NCBI RefSeq assembly: GCF_030643905.1
Contig: NZ_CP121446.1
Span: 2,046,001 to 2,110,000 of the forward strand
Direction: 5' to 3'
Origin: Flavobacterium sp. IMCC34852
GTDB lineage: Bacteria; Bacteroidota; Bacteroidia; Flavobacteriales; Flavobacteriaceae
DNA: 64,000 bases
Position 1 is the stretch's first letter. Each line of letters begins with the position of its first letter. The notes below the pieces were generated by a model. That model was not told the DNA's origin. It made no database searches and was given only the letters and a program-made list of their open reading frames with translations. The translations under genes were made by a program, and so were the position numbers. Shown here piece by piece: positions 17,045 through 24,751 of the stretch.

Positions 17045-17641
17045 ATGCTGGATTGGATTAAAAACATCAATAAAGAACACCCTGAATTTTGGAAAGCCTA
17101 CTTGTCTAAGTTTGAATCCAAATCAAATAGGTATGTCATTTTAAGTACAGAAACTACAGGCTTAAATCCGAAGAAAGATGTGATACTGTCTTTTGGCGCC
17201 ATAGCTGTTGTGAATGATGTTATCATTGTGGGTGACCATTTTGAAGTAGTGATTTTGCAATACAAATACCTTCATGACAATGGTTTGTCTAATGAATTTT
17301 TAATCGAAAGTAAACTGCCTAAACTAGCCGAATACAATGCTATTCAATCTTTAATTGAATATATTGGGAATTCGGTTTTAGTGGGTCATCGCATTCATTT
17401 TGATATTGAACTCATCAATGAAGCACTCGAAAAAATGGATTGCGGTAAATTAAAAAACGAAGCTTTAGACATTGAGATTATGCATCAAAAGCTTATGGAT
17501 ATCACCAATAAGTCTTTTTCTATTGATGATTTGGTCAAACATTACAAACTTCCTTTGAGCGAAAAAACTTCGGCTTCTGATGATGCTTATGCCATTGCGC
17601 TGTTGTTTTTAAAATTAAAAAACAGATTAGGATTTAAATAA
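17045..17641 (+). CDS. 3'-5' exonuclease-like (DnaQ fold) protein, active site altered
   Basis: A 198-residue DnaQ/RNase T-like protein. The ExoI motif reads LSTETTGLNP, with Ser34 where DEDD enzymes have the first Asp (Glu36 is kept). ExoII is intact (HRIHFDIELIN, Asp120). ExoIII reads KTSASDDAYAIA, with Asp180 kept but Thr175 at the place of the usual His. Two catalytic positions are therefore replaced, and nuclease activity is doubtful. The first 30 residues are an extra N-terminal helix. It starts 1 bp after the CBS-nucleotidyltransferase stop, so the two form a tight operon ended by the terminator at 17645-17671. Confidence 0.85.
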   Translation: MLDWIKNINKEHPEFWKAYLSKFESKSNRYVILSTETTGLNPKKDVILSFGAIAVVNDVIIVGDHFEVVILQYKYLHDNGLSNEFLIESKLPKLAEYNAIQSLIEYIGNSVLVGHRIHFDIELINEALEKMDCGKLKNEALDIEIMHQKLMDITNKSFSIDDLVKHYKLPLSEKTSASDDAYAIALLFLKLKNRLGFK

Positions 17642-17644
17642 CTA

Positions 17645-17671
17645 AAAAACCCGGTTTAGAGCCGGGTTTTT
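17645..17671. terminator. Bidirectional terminator, exonuclease-like gene / CAP gene
   Basis: AAAAACCCGG (17645-17654) pairs with CCGGGTTTTT (17662-17671) over a 7-base loop. A-run and T-run on both sides let it serve the plus-strand operon ending at 17641 and the minus-strand gene ending at 17708. Confidence 0.85.
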
Positions 17672-17707
17672 AGAGATCTGTCAAAATCAAACAAAACAAT
17701 AATCAAA

Positions 17708-18205
17708 CTATTTTTTCATAAACATGTTGGTGTAATATTTTCTTCCGGTTTCCGGATTGATGGTAACTGATATTCCTAAGTGTGTGTAATCACCTTCTAT
17801 GTTGGCTTTGTGTCCCGGGCTGCTTAGCCAAGCGGCAAAAGCACCTTCAGCCGTTTGATAATTGTAAGCGATATTCTCGCTAACTCTTTCAGCACCTAAT
17901 ACTCTGATTAAATTATCAGAACGTTGTTGGAAATAATCGTGGTTGAACACATTGTTTTCAATCATATAAAAGTTATGCTCTTCTGATTTGTAAGAGATAT
18001 GATTGATTACTTCAAGGGTATTGAGTCCCAAACTTGCGCGATAATCATTGATTAGTACAACTAATTTTGATTCGGTTTCGTTGTAATTGTAAGTAGTTAC
18101 AACTTGTTTGTCGGCTGCGGTGGTTTCTTCTGTATCAGAAGAACAAGATACCATAGTGAACACGATTGCTAACGGCAACAATGCTCTAAACATTTTTGCT
18201 TTCAT
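17708..18205 (-). CDS. CAP (SCP/PR-1-like) domain lipoprotein
   Basis: A 165-residue secreted lipoprotein. The signal peptide ends in the lipobox MVSC with Cys21, followed by acidic residues. The CAP domain fills about 45-163: VLINDYRASLGLN opens it, EEHNFYMIENNVFNHD carries one conserved His, SENIAY is the central motif, AAWLSSPGHKANIEGDYTHLGI holds the second conserved His, and GRKYYTNMF ends it. The pattern is that of YkwD-type bacterial CAP proteins, whose function is mostly unknown (binding or hydrolysis at the cell surface). The leader upstream contains a duplicated 35-bp hairpin element. Confidence 0.9.
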   Translation of the reverse strand: MKAKMFRALLPLAIVFTMVSCSSDTEETTAADKQVVTTYNYNETESKLVVLINDYRASLGLNTLEVINHISYKSEEHNFYMIENNVFNHDYFQQRSDNLIRVLGAERVSENIAYNYQTAEGAFAAWLSSPGHKANIEGDYTHLGISVTINPETGRKYYTNMFMKK

Positions 18206-18221
18206 AGTAGTAGGTTAAGTT

Positions 18222-18309
18222 TTTTTAATAAAGTAGATGTGGGGCAAACACTTTATTTCGATTAATATTGACAGTTTTTAATAAAGTAGATGTGGGGCAA
18301 ACACTTTAT
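18222..18309 (-). repeat. Duplicated 35-bp hairpin element in the CAP gene leader
   Basis: An identical 35-bp unit occurs at 18222-18256 and 18275-18309 (period 53 bp). Each unit contains ATAAAGT and its reverse complement ACTTTAT around a 15-base loop with GTGGGG. The nearer copy lies 17 bp from the CAP start codon. No exact TAnnTTTG box was found in this 323-bp spacer. Confidence 0.75.
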
Positions 18310-18385
18310 ATATTGTAATGTAAGAACGTATTGTTTGATTTGGTTAGACAATATTAGCAAAATCATCGATTAAAACACAAATAAA

Positions 18386-18451
18386 ATCGACAAAATGCAT
18401 ATTTTTATAATTATAATAAGATATTTTCCTACTTAAATGCATTTCGTCGAT
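18386..18451. promoter_or_regulatory. Long-spaced inverted repeat, 15-bp arms, upstream of the CAP gene
   Basis: ATCGACAAAATGCAT at 18386-18400 is the reverse complement of ATGCATTTCGTCGAT at 18437-18451 at 14 of 15 positions, with 36 AT-rich bases between. The same motif recurs at 20682-20696. It looks like a pair of binding sites for one regulator. Confidence 0.55.
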
Positions 18452-18478
18452 GCTTTTATCAAACATTACAAAACTAAA

Positions 18479-18500
18479 AAACCACTCCGAAGAGTGGTTT
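18479..18500 (-). terminator. Intrinsic terminator of pdxH
   Basis: AAACCACTC (18479-18487) pairs with GAGTGGTTT (18492-18500) over a CGAA tetraloop; on the minus strand a T-rich tail follows. It lies 28 bp after the pdxH stop. Confidence 0.85.
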
Positions 18501-18528
18501 ACATAATTTCAGTCTTTATTTATAAAAT

Positions 18529-19173
18529 TTAAGGAGAAAGTCGATCTATTTTCCAATTATAATCTTCTAACAACTTGTATCTGATTCTGTCGTGCAAGCG
18601 GTTTGGCCTGCCTTGCCAAAACTCTACTTCTACCGGCCGAACTAAAAAACCACCCCAATAATCGGGTCTTGGAATGGGTTTGCCATCGAACTCTTTTTCT
18701 AGTTCCTTTAATTTATTGTCTAAATATTCTCGTGACGGAATGGTTTCGCTTTGAGAGGAAACTATCGCGCCAAGCTTACTGCCATCAGGTCTTGAATCAA
18801 AATAGTTATCGGAAATGATTTCCGAGGTTTTCTCGGCAATACCTTTAATAATAACTTGTCTTTCCTGGCTGTGCCAAAAGAAGGACAAACAAATATTCGG
18901 ATTGTTGAGTATGGCTTTCCCTTTTTCGGAATTGTAATTGGTGTAAAAAATGAAGCCTTCTTCATTGAATTTTTTGAGCAGCACTACTCTACTCTTGGGA
19001 AATCCGTCAAGTCCTATGGTAGCTACTGTCATGGCATTGACCTCTTCTACGCCTCCAAGTTCCTCTGTTTCATAAAACCATTTGTGGAAAAGATTGATAG
19101 GATCTTCAGGAATGTTGGTTTCCAATAGTTCACTCTTCTCGTATGATTTTCTGTAATGGCTTAAGTCTTCCAT
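18529..19173 (-). CDS. pdxH: Pyridoxamine/pyridoxine 5'-phosphate oxidase
   Basis: A 214-residue FMN enzyme that oxidises pyridoxamine- or pyridoxine-phosphate to pyridoxal 5'-phosphate, the last step of vitamin B6 synthesis and salvage. Recognisable parts: AMTVATIGLDGFPKSRVVLLK (about 42-62), FYTNYNSEKGKAI, SFFWHSQERQV, SRPDGSKLGA, and the C-terminal VEFWQGRPNRLHDRIRY with the conserved Arg-x-His substrate site. The length is normal. It is monocistronic, with a terminator just downstream and a dispersed repeat upstream. Confidence 0.95.
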   Translation of the reverse strand: MEDLSHYRKSYEKSELLETNIPEDPINLFHKWFYETEELGGVEEVNAMTVATIGLDGFPKSRVVLLKKFNEEGFIFYTNYNSEKGKAILNNPNICLSFFWHSQERQVIIKGIAEKTSEIISDNYFDSRPDGSKLGAIVSSQSETIPSREYLDNKLKELEKEFDGKPIPRPDYWGGFLVRPVEVEFWQGRPNRLHDRIRYKLLEDYNWKIDRLSP

Positions 19174-19235
19174 GGCTGCAATAGTTTGAAGTTGCTAAGT
19201 TACTAAGTTTTCAGATTAAAAAATGGATAACTTTT

Positions 19236-19316
19236 TAGCCCCGATTGAAGTGGCGCCGTGCAGAACGGAAAGCGGGAATTGCCATCACCGATAAATCCCA
19301 AACCCTTCGCTCCTAA
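19236..19316. repeat. Dispersed GC-rich repeat, copy 1
   Basis: It begins TAGCCCCGATTGAAG and ends GCTCCTAA, with CGGAAAGCGGG inside. The same edges occur in copies at 37601-37668 and 55338-55393. It fills the spacer between pdxH (start 19173) and rnz (stop 19319). Confidence 0.7.
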
Positions 19317-19318
19317 CC

Positions 19319-20227
19319 TTAATCAAAATCGAATACTTTCCCATCATCACCTAAAAGTACGTTTGGGAAAATGGTTTCGGCTTCTTGCTTAAATAACTCA
19401 ATACTGCTGTAACGTGTGCTGTAATGACCGAGAAGCAATTGTTTGACATTGGCCAACTTGGCGATTCTTGCGGCTTCTTTGGCGGTGCTGTGCATGGTTT
19501 TCTCGGCTTTATTAGCTTCACTTTCCAGAAAAGTGGTTTCATGGTACAAAACATCAACGTCTTGGATGAGCGGAATTAAGGTTTCGTCATACATCGTATC
19601 GCTACAAAAGGCGTAGTTTTTGGTAGGTTCGGGGTCGAATGACAACTCGGCATTGGGAATTACAGTTCCATTATCCAAAGTAATATCACCGCCGTATTTT
19701 ATTTTTCTGAAGTATGCGGTATCTATTTTATATTTTTCAACCGCTTCTACATTGAGTTTTCGTTCTTTGGGTTTTTCTTGAAACAAATAACCGTTGGTGT
19801 AAACGCGGTGTTTTAGCGGAATGGTTTTGACAATGACTTTTTCGTCTTCAAAAATCACTTCACTTTCCTTCGACTCCAATTCATGGAAATACAGATTGTA
19901 ACCGGTAAAGGAATTGGAATAGCGCAATTGTAATAAGATAATTTCTTTGATGCCTTTGGGTCCGTAAACATGTAAATCGGTTTGACGATTCAATAACATA
20001 AAGGTAGAAATCAAGCCAACCAATCCGTAAAAATGGTCGCCATGCAAATGCGAAATAAAAATGTGGTTGATTTTGGAAAACTTGAGTTTGTTTTTGCGCA
20101 GTTGCACCTGAGTACCTTCGCCACAGTCTATTAAGAACATTCGGTTTCGAATTTCTAAAACTTGTGAAGTTGGATTGGTTATGGTTCTGGGCGTGGCTGC
20201 ATAGCAACCCAATATGGTTAATCTCAT
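19319..20227 (-). CDS. rnz: Ribonuclease Z
   Basis: A 302-residue metallo-beta-lactamase-fold endonuclease that matures tRNA 3' ends. The zinc site is SHLHGDHFYGL (His60, His62, Asp64, His65), with LIDCGEGTQ before it, and the later ligands in FCSDTMYDE and in LLGHYSTRY near the end. EKTMHSTAKEAARIAK carries the conserved His of the AxDx-type helix. The length fits the short bacterial form. It is downstream of a small gene on the same strand with 6 bp between, which implies co-transcription. Confidence 0.95.
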   Translation of the reverse strand: MRLTILGCYAATPRTITNPTSQVLEIRNRMFLIDCGEGTQVQLRKNKLKFSKINHIFISHLHGDHFYGLVGLISTFMLLNRQTDLHVYGPKGIKEIILLQLRYSNSFTGYNLYFHELESKESEVIFEDEKVIVKTIPLKHRVYTNGYLFQEKPKERKLNVEAVEKYKIDTAYFRKIKYGGDITLDNGTVIPNAELSFDPEPTKNYAFCSDTMYDETLIPLIQDVDVLYHETTFLESEANKAEKTMHSTAKEAARIAKLANVKQLLLGHYSTRYSSIELFKQEAETIFPNVLLGDDGKVFDFD

Positions 20228-20233
20228 AATGAT

Positions 20234-20566
20234 TTAAAATCCTAAATCGCGCTCAATTTCCTCCATCTCTATAATATCGTGTGCTTCCAGAATAGTTGGT
20301 ACCAAGATAATACTTTTAGGCACGGCATTAAAATTAACGTTGTCGGTTACCAATACTATAGACTTCTTTTGTTTTTTATGCAATTTAATCAGCTCGGTAA
20401 AAGACTTTACATCTTCCAACGACAAATTCTTATCGTGGGTTAAATCCAATATGAGGTTACTGTTCTTGTAGGTATTGTGTTCGTGCGTGACTTTCATTAA
20501 AAATTCTGCTGTTTGTCCAAGCGTATCTTTAATAATAGTAGTGTGGCCTTTTTGTTCGACTTTCAT
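20234..20566 (-). CDS. Small STAS-like protein upstream of rnz
   Basis: A 110-residue soluble protein. The alternation of strands and helices (NLILDLTHDK, SFTELIKLHKKQKKSIVLV, then SIILVPTILEAHDIIEMEEI) looks like a STAS/anti-sigma-antagonist-like fold, though no conserved phospho-Ser is evident. In related genomes such a gene lies beside rnz and is sometimes named after it, but the sequence has no zinc motif. It ends 6 bp before rnz. The role is unknown. Confidence 0.7.
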   Translation of the reverse strand: MKVEQKGHTTIIKDTLGQTAEFLMKVTHEHNTYKNSNLILDLTHDKNLSLEDVKSFTELIKLHKKQKKSIVLVTDNVNFNAVPKSIILVPTILEAHDIIEMEEIERDLGF

Positions 20567-20652
20567 TTTGAGGGTAAATAATTTAATCCGAAGCTAATTT
20601 AGGAAGATTTTGCCATTTTTTGGCATTTGCACAAAGGTTTGTGATTTGGAGT

Positions 20653-20727
20653 GTGCAGTTCATAGAAATTTTTGGTTTTTCATCGATGAAATGCATGTTT
20701 TTTTAACATTTCATAGATTAACTGCAC
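20653..20727. promoter_or_regulatory. Nested dyad region upstream of a small secreted-protein gene
   Basis: GTGCAGTT (20653-20660) pairs with AACTGCAC (20720-20727). Inside lie the perfect 14-bp palindrome TTTCATCGATGAAA (20678-20691) and the motif ATCGATGAAATGCAT (20682-20696) shared with the CAP gene region. A further GTCG/CGAC dyad is at 20765-20778. The 301-bp spacer thus looks largely regulatory. Confidence 0.55.
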
Positions 20728-20802
20728 GATAAAAACGCTGAAAACCCCCGAATTCATTGATTTTGTCGATTAAACGACTTTTGGGGTTAGTTATCGAAAA
20801 AA

Positions 20803-20834
20803 TTTCAGTCGAGAATAGTCTTGAAGTAGTTTTG
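20803..20834 (+). promoter_or_regulatory. Probable promoter of the small secreted-protein gene
   Basis: TTTC at 20803-20806 and TAGTTTTG at 20827-20834 are 20 bp apart, close to TTTG-N19-TAnnTTTG. The ATG is at 20868. Confidence 0.6.
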
Positions 20835-20867
20835 ACCAAGAAATAAGAAACAAATTAAAACACACTT

Positions 20868-21233
20868 ATGAAAACAACCAATAACACAGTAGCTCAAAAA
20901 AATGTAACCAACGTTAGATTATTTGTTTTATTCGTATTATTAGTATTATCAAGCAATGGTGTTTTTGGTCAAGCTAAAGCAGAAGTTACTTCTGTAGCTG
21001 TTACGACTGAGGTTTCAATTTCTAAAAATGATTCTATTGTTATCGCTACTGAAACTACTGTTGCTTCTATGGATTTTGCAGTATGGTTTATGGGAACAAA
21101 CAAAACTGCAGGAAGCAAATCAAATGTTAGCTTCAGCAAAAAAGCTTTAATCAATTCTGGTATCAACACAAACAGTGTTTTAATCAGATCAATTTTGAAA
21201 AAAGTAAGTGCTCAAGAAAGCAGCGTAGCCTAA
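20868..21233 (+). CDS. Small secreted protein of unknown function
   Basis: A 121-residue protein. An extended N-terminus (1-17) precedes a hydrophobic signal segment (18-34) ending VFGQ. The mature part is rich in Val, Thr and Ser, with MDFAVWFMGTNK (about 64-75) and INTNSVLIRSILKKV near the end. No cysteines, no known domain. I recall similar small flavobacterial proteins with an FVLWFMGTK-like core, but no function is established. It stands alone with a dense upstream regulatory region and a strong terminator, so it is probably a tightly regulated, well-expressed product. Confidence 0.75.
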   Translation: MKTTNNTVAQKNVTNVRLFVLFVLLVLSSNGVFGQAKAEVTSVAVTTEVSISKNDSIVIATETTVASMDFAVWFMGTNKTAGSKSNVSFSKKALINSGINTNSVLIRSILKKVSAQESSVA

Positions 21234-21287
21234 TTAAATTGAAGTTGAGTTTTAGATTAAATATAATTGGTTAGTTTTAAAAAAAAA

Positions 21288-21311
21288 AGTCCCGATAAGA
21301 GAATCGGGACT
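21288..21311. terminator. Bidirectional terminator, secreted protein / Smr gene
   Basis: AGTCCCGAT (21288-21296) pairs with ATCGGGACT (21303-21311), flanked by an A-run before and T-run after. It serves the plus-strand gene ending at 21233 and the minus-strand gene ending at 21316. Confidence 0.9.
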
Positions 21312-21315
21312 TTTT

Positions 21316-21858
21316 TTATTTGATATTTTGCTTAAAGTACACTTCGGTGGCACCGGAACCGTATTTTTGATAGTTGGCATCCTGAAAAGAAACGTTCTCA
21401 TATCGGCCCAACATAAAGTCGAGCTCCGATTTTAAAATTCCTTCGCCTACACCATGGATAAAAACAATCTTGGGGATTCTGTTTTTGATGGCAAATTCTA
21501 TATGGTGTTTGGCCGTTTCCGTTTGTTTGGTCAGGATGTCAAAGTTGCTCATTGATTTGTAGTTCTTAACCAACTTCTCGATGTGTAAATCAAACTCGGG
21601 CACCGGTACTTCCTTTCTGGATTTCTTTTCTGTATTGGTATAGTTAGGTTTTGGAATTTCTTTTTCGGAGATGACCTGATTTTTATTAAAACTAAAATTC
21701 ATTTCTCCGGTATTGCCAACTTTTATCAGTTCACTGCTTTTAAAAGTTAAATTAAAACCCTCATTGGTTTCAATAGTAATTTCATTACCTTTTACATCAA
21801 TTACAACGCCGTCAATGGCATCGTCAAGCACCGAAACTTTATCGCCTTTAGTTATCAT
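21316..21858 (-). CDS. Smr/MutS2-C-terminal domain protein (DUF2027-like)
   Basis: A 180-residue protein with an N-terminal beta-rich domain (about 1-50; GDKVSVLDDAIDGVVIDVKG, similar to a MutS2 or DUF2027 start), a charged linker (about 60-88), and a C-terminal Smr domain (about 92-178). The Smr signature is FDLHIEKL and IVFIHGVGEGILKSEL, where the usual HGxGxG is present as HGVGEG. Smr domains nick or bind branched nucleic acids or stalled-ribosome mRNA. Its start overlaps the upstream small membrane-protein gene by 11 bp, so the two are coupled. Confidence 0.88.
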   Translation of the reverse strand: MITKGDKVSVLDDAIDGVVIDVKGNEITIETNEGFNLTFKSSELIKVGNTGEMNFSFNKNQVISEKEIPKPNYTNTEKKSRKEVPVPEFDLHIEKLVKNYKSMSNFDILTKQTETAKHHIEFAIKNRIPKIVFIHGVGEGILKSELDFMLGRYENVSFQDANYQKYGSGATEVYFKQNIK

Positions 21859-22033
21859 GTTCTTCTTCAGTTTCCGAATGTTTGCTCGGTGTTTTGGCGC
21901 TCATTTTCATCACGCCATACATAAATACTATAACTGCTAATACCAAAATAAAAACATTGGGCTTAGCCTTAGTTTGTTCGTAAAAACCCACTATAATGGC
22001 TACAATCATAAAGGGAAAGACAAGTTTTTTCAT
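21848..22033 (-). CDS. Small membrane protein
   Basis: A 61-residue protein with two hydrophobic segments (about 4-18 and 26-43) and an acidic cytosolic tail ending SETEEEHDN. Its end overlaps the Smr-protein start by 11 bp. No family is recognised; its reality is supported by the coupling and by a start with no competing frame. Confidence 0.65.
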   Translation of the reverse strand: MKKLVFPFMIVAIIVGFYEQTKAKPNVFILVLAVIVFMYGVMKMSAKTPSKHSETEEEHDN

Positions 22034-22085
22034 GGGATAGACTTAAACTTCAAAAATAGTAAACTTTATTGGCAAACGCCATGAA

Positions 22086-22113
22086 AAAAGCACCTTCCGG
22101 AGAAGATGCTTTT
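22086..22113 (-). terminator. Intrinsic terminator of the DUF5362 gene
   Basis: AAAAGCA (22086-22092) pairs with TGCTTTT (22107-22113); an inner CTTC/GAAG stem extends it. On the minus strand the stem ends in TTTT and a further T-rich tail. It is 23 bp past the DUF5362 stop. Confidence 0.75.
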
Positions 22114-22135
22114 AGTTGTTTTAAATTAATGCTTA

Positions 22136-22576
22136 TTATCTCATAGCACTAAATCCTATTACCATAACAACTGCCGCTAAAATGTATAACGAAATAATAA
22201 CGATAGCCGAAATCCCTAAGAATTTGTGGTGTGATTTTAAATTGCTGAAAGCGGTGGTCAACATTTCTGAATTGTTGAAATTAACTGCTTTCTTAGCATT
22301 ATCGGCATATTTGTACAAATAATAAATCGGGAACAAATACAAAATAGCAAAGACCAGATAAATTATTGAAATAAAACCTTTGATGGCTCCAAACGGACCC
22401 GGAACATCATCCGGCATCATTGACATAGCAGATGTCATCAAAATAGCCATCAATGCCATAAATCCGATTCCGATAAAGCCTAAAATGGCTAAGAACATTG
22501 ACCATTTGGCACTTTCTCTCAAATAATCCTTAGCTTCATTTTGTAATTGTAAGCCGAAATTTTGATTTTCTTCCAT
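22136..22576 (-). CDS. DUF5362 family membrane protein
   Basis: A 146-residue membrane protein with three or four hydrophobic segments (about 25-50, 67-90, 118-142). The AKWSMFLAILGFIGIGFMAL and FPIYYLYKYADNAKKAV segments are what I associate with DUF5362, found in Bacteroidota with unknown role. The cytosolic loop NSEMLTTAFSNLKSHHKFLG (about 103-122) is the conserved soluble part. It has its own terminator and stands 35 bp from rocD on the same strand. Confidence 0.78.
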   Translation of the reverse strand: MEENQNFGLQLQNEAKDYLRESAKWSMFLAILGFIGIGFMALMAILMTSAMSMMPDDVPGPFGAIKGFISIIYLVFAILYLFPIYYLYKYADNAKKAVNFNNSEMLTTAFSNLKSHHKFLGISAIVIISLYILAAVVMVIGFSAMR

Positions 22577-22611
22577 AATAAAAAGGTTTGGTTGGTTATA
22601 AGTTTAATTGT

Positions 22612-23892
22612 CTATTTTTCAAATTGCTTTAAAGTACTAATGATGATTGATACACAATCTGACAATTGCGTTTCAGTCATTACCAACGGCGGTGCAAAAC
22701 GGATTATATTGCCATGTGTTGGTTTGGCCAGTAAACCGTTTTCGGCCAATTTCATACAGATATTCCATGCCGTGTCGCTGTCTTCCGTATCATTAATTAC
22801 TATTGCATTGAGCAAACCTTTTCCACGAACTAAAGTGGCAATGTTACTGGTTTCAATATATTTTGCTAATTCTGTTCGGAAAATTTTCCCCAATCTTCGA
22901 GCATTTTGCGCCAAATGTTCTTCACTTACAACCTCCAATGCGGCCATTGCAACCGCTGCTGCAATTGGATTACCACCAAAAGTAGAACCATGTTGACCGG
23001 GTTTGATGACATTCATAATGTCATTATTGGCCAAAACGGCAGATACCGGATAAACACCACCTGAAACGGCTTTGCCTAAAATCAAAACATCAGGAGTGAC
23101 ATAACTGCTTTGTTTTTCACATTGATTCTCACAAGTACAATTACCGCAAACTGCTAATAATGATCCTGTTCTGGCAATACCGGTTTGCACTTCATCGGCA
23201 ATAAATAAAACATTATTGGCTTTGCACAAGGCTTTGGCTTTCGCCAAATAATCTTCACTCGGCACATAAACACCTGCTTCGCCTTGGATTGGCTCGACTA
23301 AGAAACCGGCAATATTTTTAGAAGACGTTATGGCTTTTTCCAAAGCCTCTAAATCGTCGTAAGCTATTTTGATAAATCCGGCGGTATAAGGACCAAAATT
23401 TTTACGGGCATTTTCATCATTGGAAAACGAAATGATTGTAGTGGTTCTTCCGTGGAAATTACCGTCGCAAACAATGATTTGAGCTTCATTTTCGGGAATC
23501 CCTTTTTTCTCATAAGCCCATTTTCTACAAATTTTTAAAGCGGTTTCCACTGCTTCGGCACCAGTATTCATGGGCAACACTTTATCAAAACCAAAATATT
23601 TGGTAATGTATTCTTCGTAAATACCTAACTTATCATTGTAAAAAGCACGAGAAGTTAGCGTCAAAGCTTGGGCTTGTTCTATCATGGCTCCGATAATTTT
23701 CGGGTGGCAATGACCTTGGTTTACGGCAGAATAAGCCGAAAGGAAATCATAGTATTTTTTGCCTTCCACATCCCAAACATAAACTCCTTCTCCTCTATTC
23801 AGCACTACCGGTAACGGATGATAATTATGGGCTCCGTATTGGTCTTCTAAGTTAATGGCATCGGCTGAAGTTAATTTTTCTAAAACTGACAT
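22612..23892 (-). CDS. rocD: Ornithine--oxo-acid transaminase
   Basis: A 426-residue class III PLP aminotransferase that converts ornithine and 2-oxoglutarate to glutamate semialdehyde and glutamate, linking arginine and proline metabolism. Key parts: [13 protein letters not shown] (PLP-phosphate loop), [23 protein letters not shown], and Lys274 in [10 protein letters not shown] as the PLP lysine. Between residues 249 and 258 lies an insert, [10 protein letters not shown], with four closely spaced cysteines not found in animal or Bacillus enzymes; it looks like a metal knuckle. A -7-like box, TACTTTTG, is at 23982-23989 on the minus strand. Confidence 0.93.
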   Translation of the reverse strand: MSVLEKLTSADAINLEDQYGAHNYHPLPVVLNRGEGVYVWDVEGKKYYDFLSAYSAVNQGHCHPKIIGAMIEQAQALTLTSRAFYNDKLGIYEEYITKYFGFDKVLPMNTGAEAVETALKICRKWAYEKKGIPENEAQIIVCDGNFHGRTTTIISFSNDENARKNFGPYTAGFIKIAYDDLEALEKAITSSKNIAGFLVEPIQGEAGVYVPSEDYLAKAKALCKANNVLFIADEVQTGIARTGSLLAVCGNCTCENQCEKQSSYVTPDVLILGKAVSGGVYPVSAVLANNDIMNVIKPGQHGSTFGGNPIAAAVAMAALEVVSEEHLAQNARRLGKIFRTELAKYIETSNIATLVRGKGLLNAIVINDTEDSDTAWNICMKLAENGLLAKPTHGNIIRFAPPLVMTETQLSDCVSIIISTLKQFEK

Positions 23893-24004
23893 TGTAATTT
23901 GAATTTTAATCTACGCTCACTGCAGATTAATTATTTAAAATGTTATTCCTTCTTTTGGAGAGAAATCATCCATATGTTGAACAAAAGTAAAATATAATTA
24001 CGAA

Positions 24005-24706
24005 TTATTTTTTAATTCTTTCCAAGATATCATTCATCATCTCAATCTGAACCTTTTGTATTTCTATCAATTCTTGTTGTTGGTGCTGGATTAAATGGTC
24101 TAATTTGTCATCAATCAATCTGATTTCAAGCTCTGATTTTAGGTTAATCATATAGTCTTTCTTGGCTCGTGCTCGATCTTTTTCTTCCTGACGGTTTTGG
24201 CTCATCATAATAATCGGAGCTTGTAAGGCAGCCAAACAAGAGAGAATCAAGTTCAATAAAATAAACGGATAAGGATCAAAACCTTTGTTGAGTAAAATAT
24301 ACACGTTGGAACCAATCCAAATTAAAATAAAAACGAAGAATGAAATGATAAACGTCCAGCTTCCGCCAAAATCGGCCACTTTATCGGCAATTTTTTGACC
24401 GAAAGTTCGATTGTCTTTCTCATATTCAACTTTACTTACCAAAGATTTTCCGTTGGACAATGATTTCAAAACCTTTTCTTGGAGTTCAGACAATTCGCCT
24501 ACTTCGGTTTGGAGGTATTTTGAAATGTATTTTTCTCGGTAAATGTTTAATTCACTATTCGAGATACAATCATTATGTTTAAAATCCGGATGGTCTTTTT
24601 GGATTAGGTTTAAAACCGTTTGCCTGATTTGGTGTCCGTACACCCTTTCTTTCTCCGGAAAGTCTACTCCCGAAATAGCGCTTTTAAAACTGACTTTTGA
24701 ACCCAT
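24005..24706 (-). CDS. DUF1003 domain membrane protein
   Basis: A 233-residue protein. The N-terminal soluble part (about 1-100) contains a short HQIRQTVLNLIQKDHPDFK segment. The DUF1003 core has two transmembrane segments, FGGSWTFIISFFVFILIWI (about 115-133) and a second at about 148-170 with FDPYPFILLNLILSCLAAL. APIIMMSQNRQEEKDR follows, the family hallmark. The C-terminus is a coiled coil with QHQQQELIEIQK. The function of DUF1003 is unknown. Confidence 0.88.
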   Translation of the reverse strand: MGSKVSFKSAISGVDFPEKERVYGHQIRQTVLNLIQKDHPDFKHNDCISNSELNIYREKYISKYLQTEVGELSELQEKVLKSLSNGKSLVSKVEYEKDNRTFGQKIADKVADFGGSWTFIISFFVFILIWIGSNVYILLNKGFDPYPFILLNLILSCLAALQAPIIMMSQNRQEEKDRARAKKDYMINLKSELEIRLIDDKLDHLIQHQQQELIEIQKVQIEMMNDILERIKK

Positions 24707-24751
24707 GACAATGCTTTAAATTTTACTCCTTTCCAACAAATTTAAACAATG

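Noticed and set aside
18222..18309. Possible CRISPR array (two identical 35-bp repeats with an 18-bp spacer)
   Set aside because: Only two units, an 18-bp spacer that is too short, hairpin arms in the leader of a gene, and no cas genes.
20234..20566. A second ribonuclease Z gene
   Set aside because: It is 110 residues without any metallo-beta-lactamase motif; only the position next to rnz would suggest the name.
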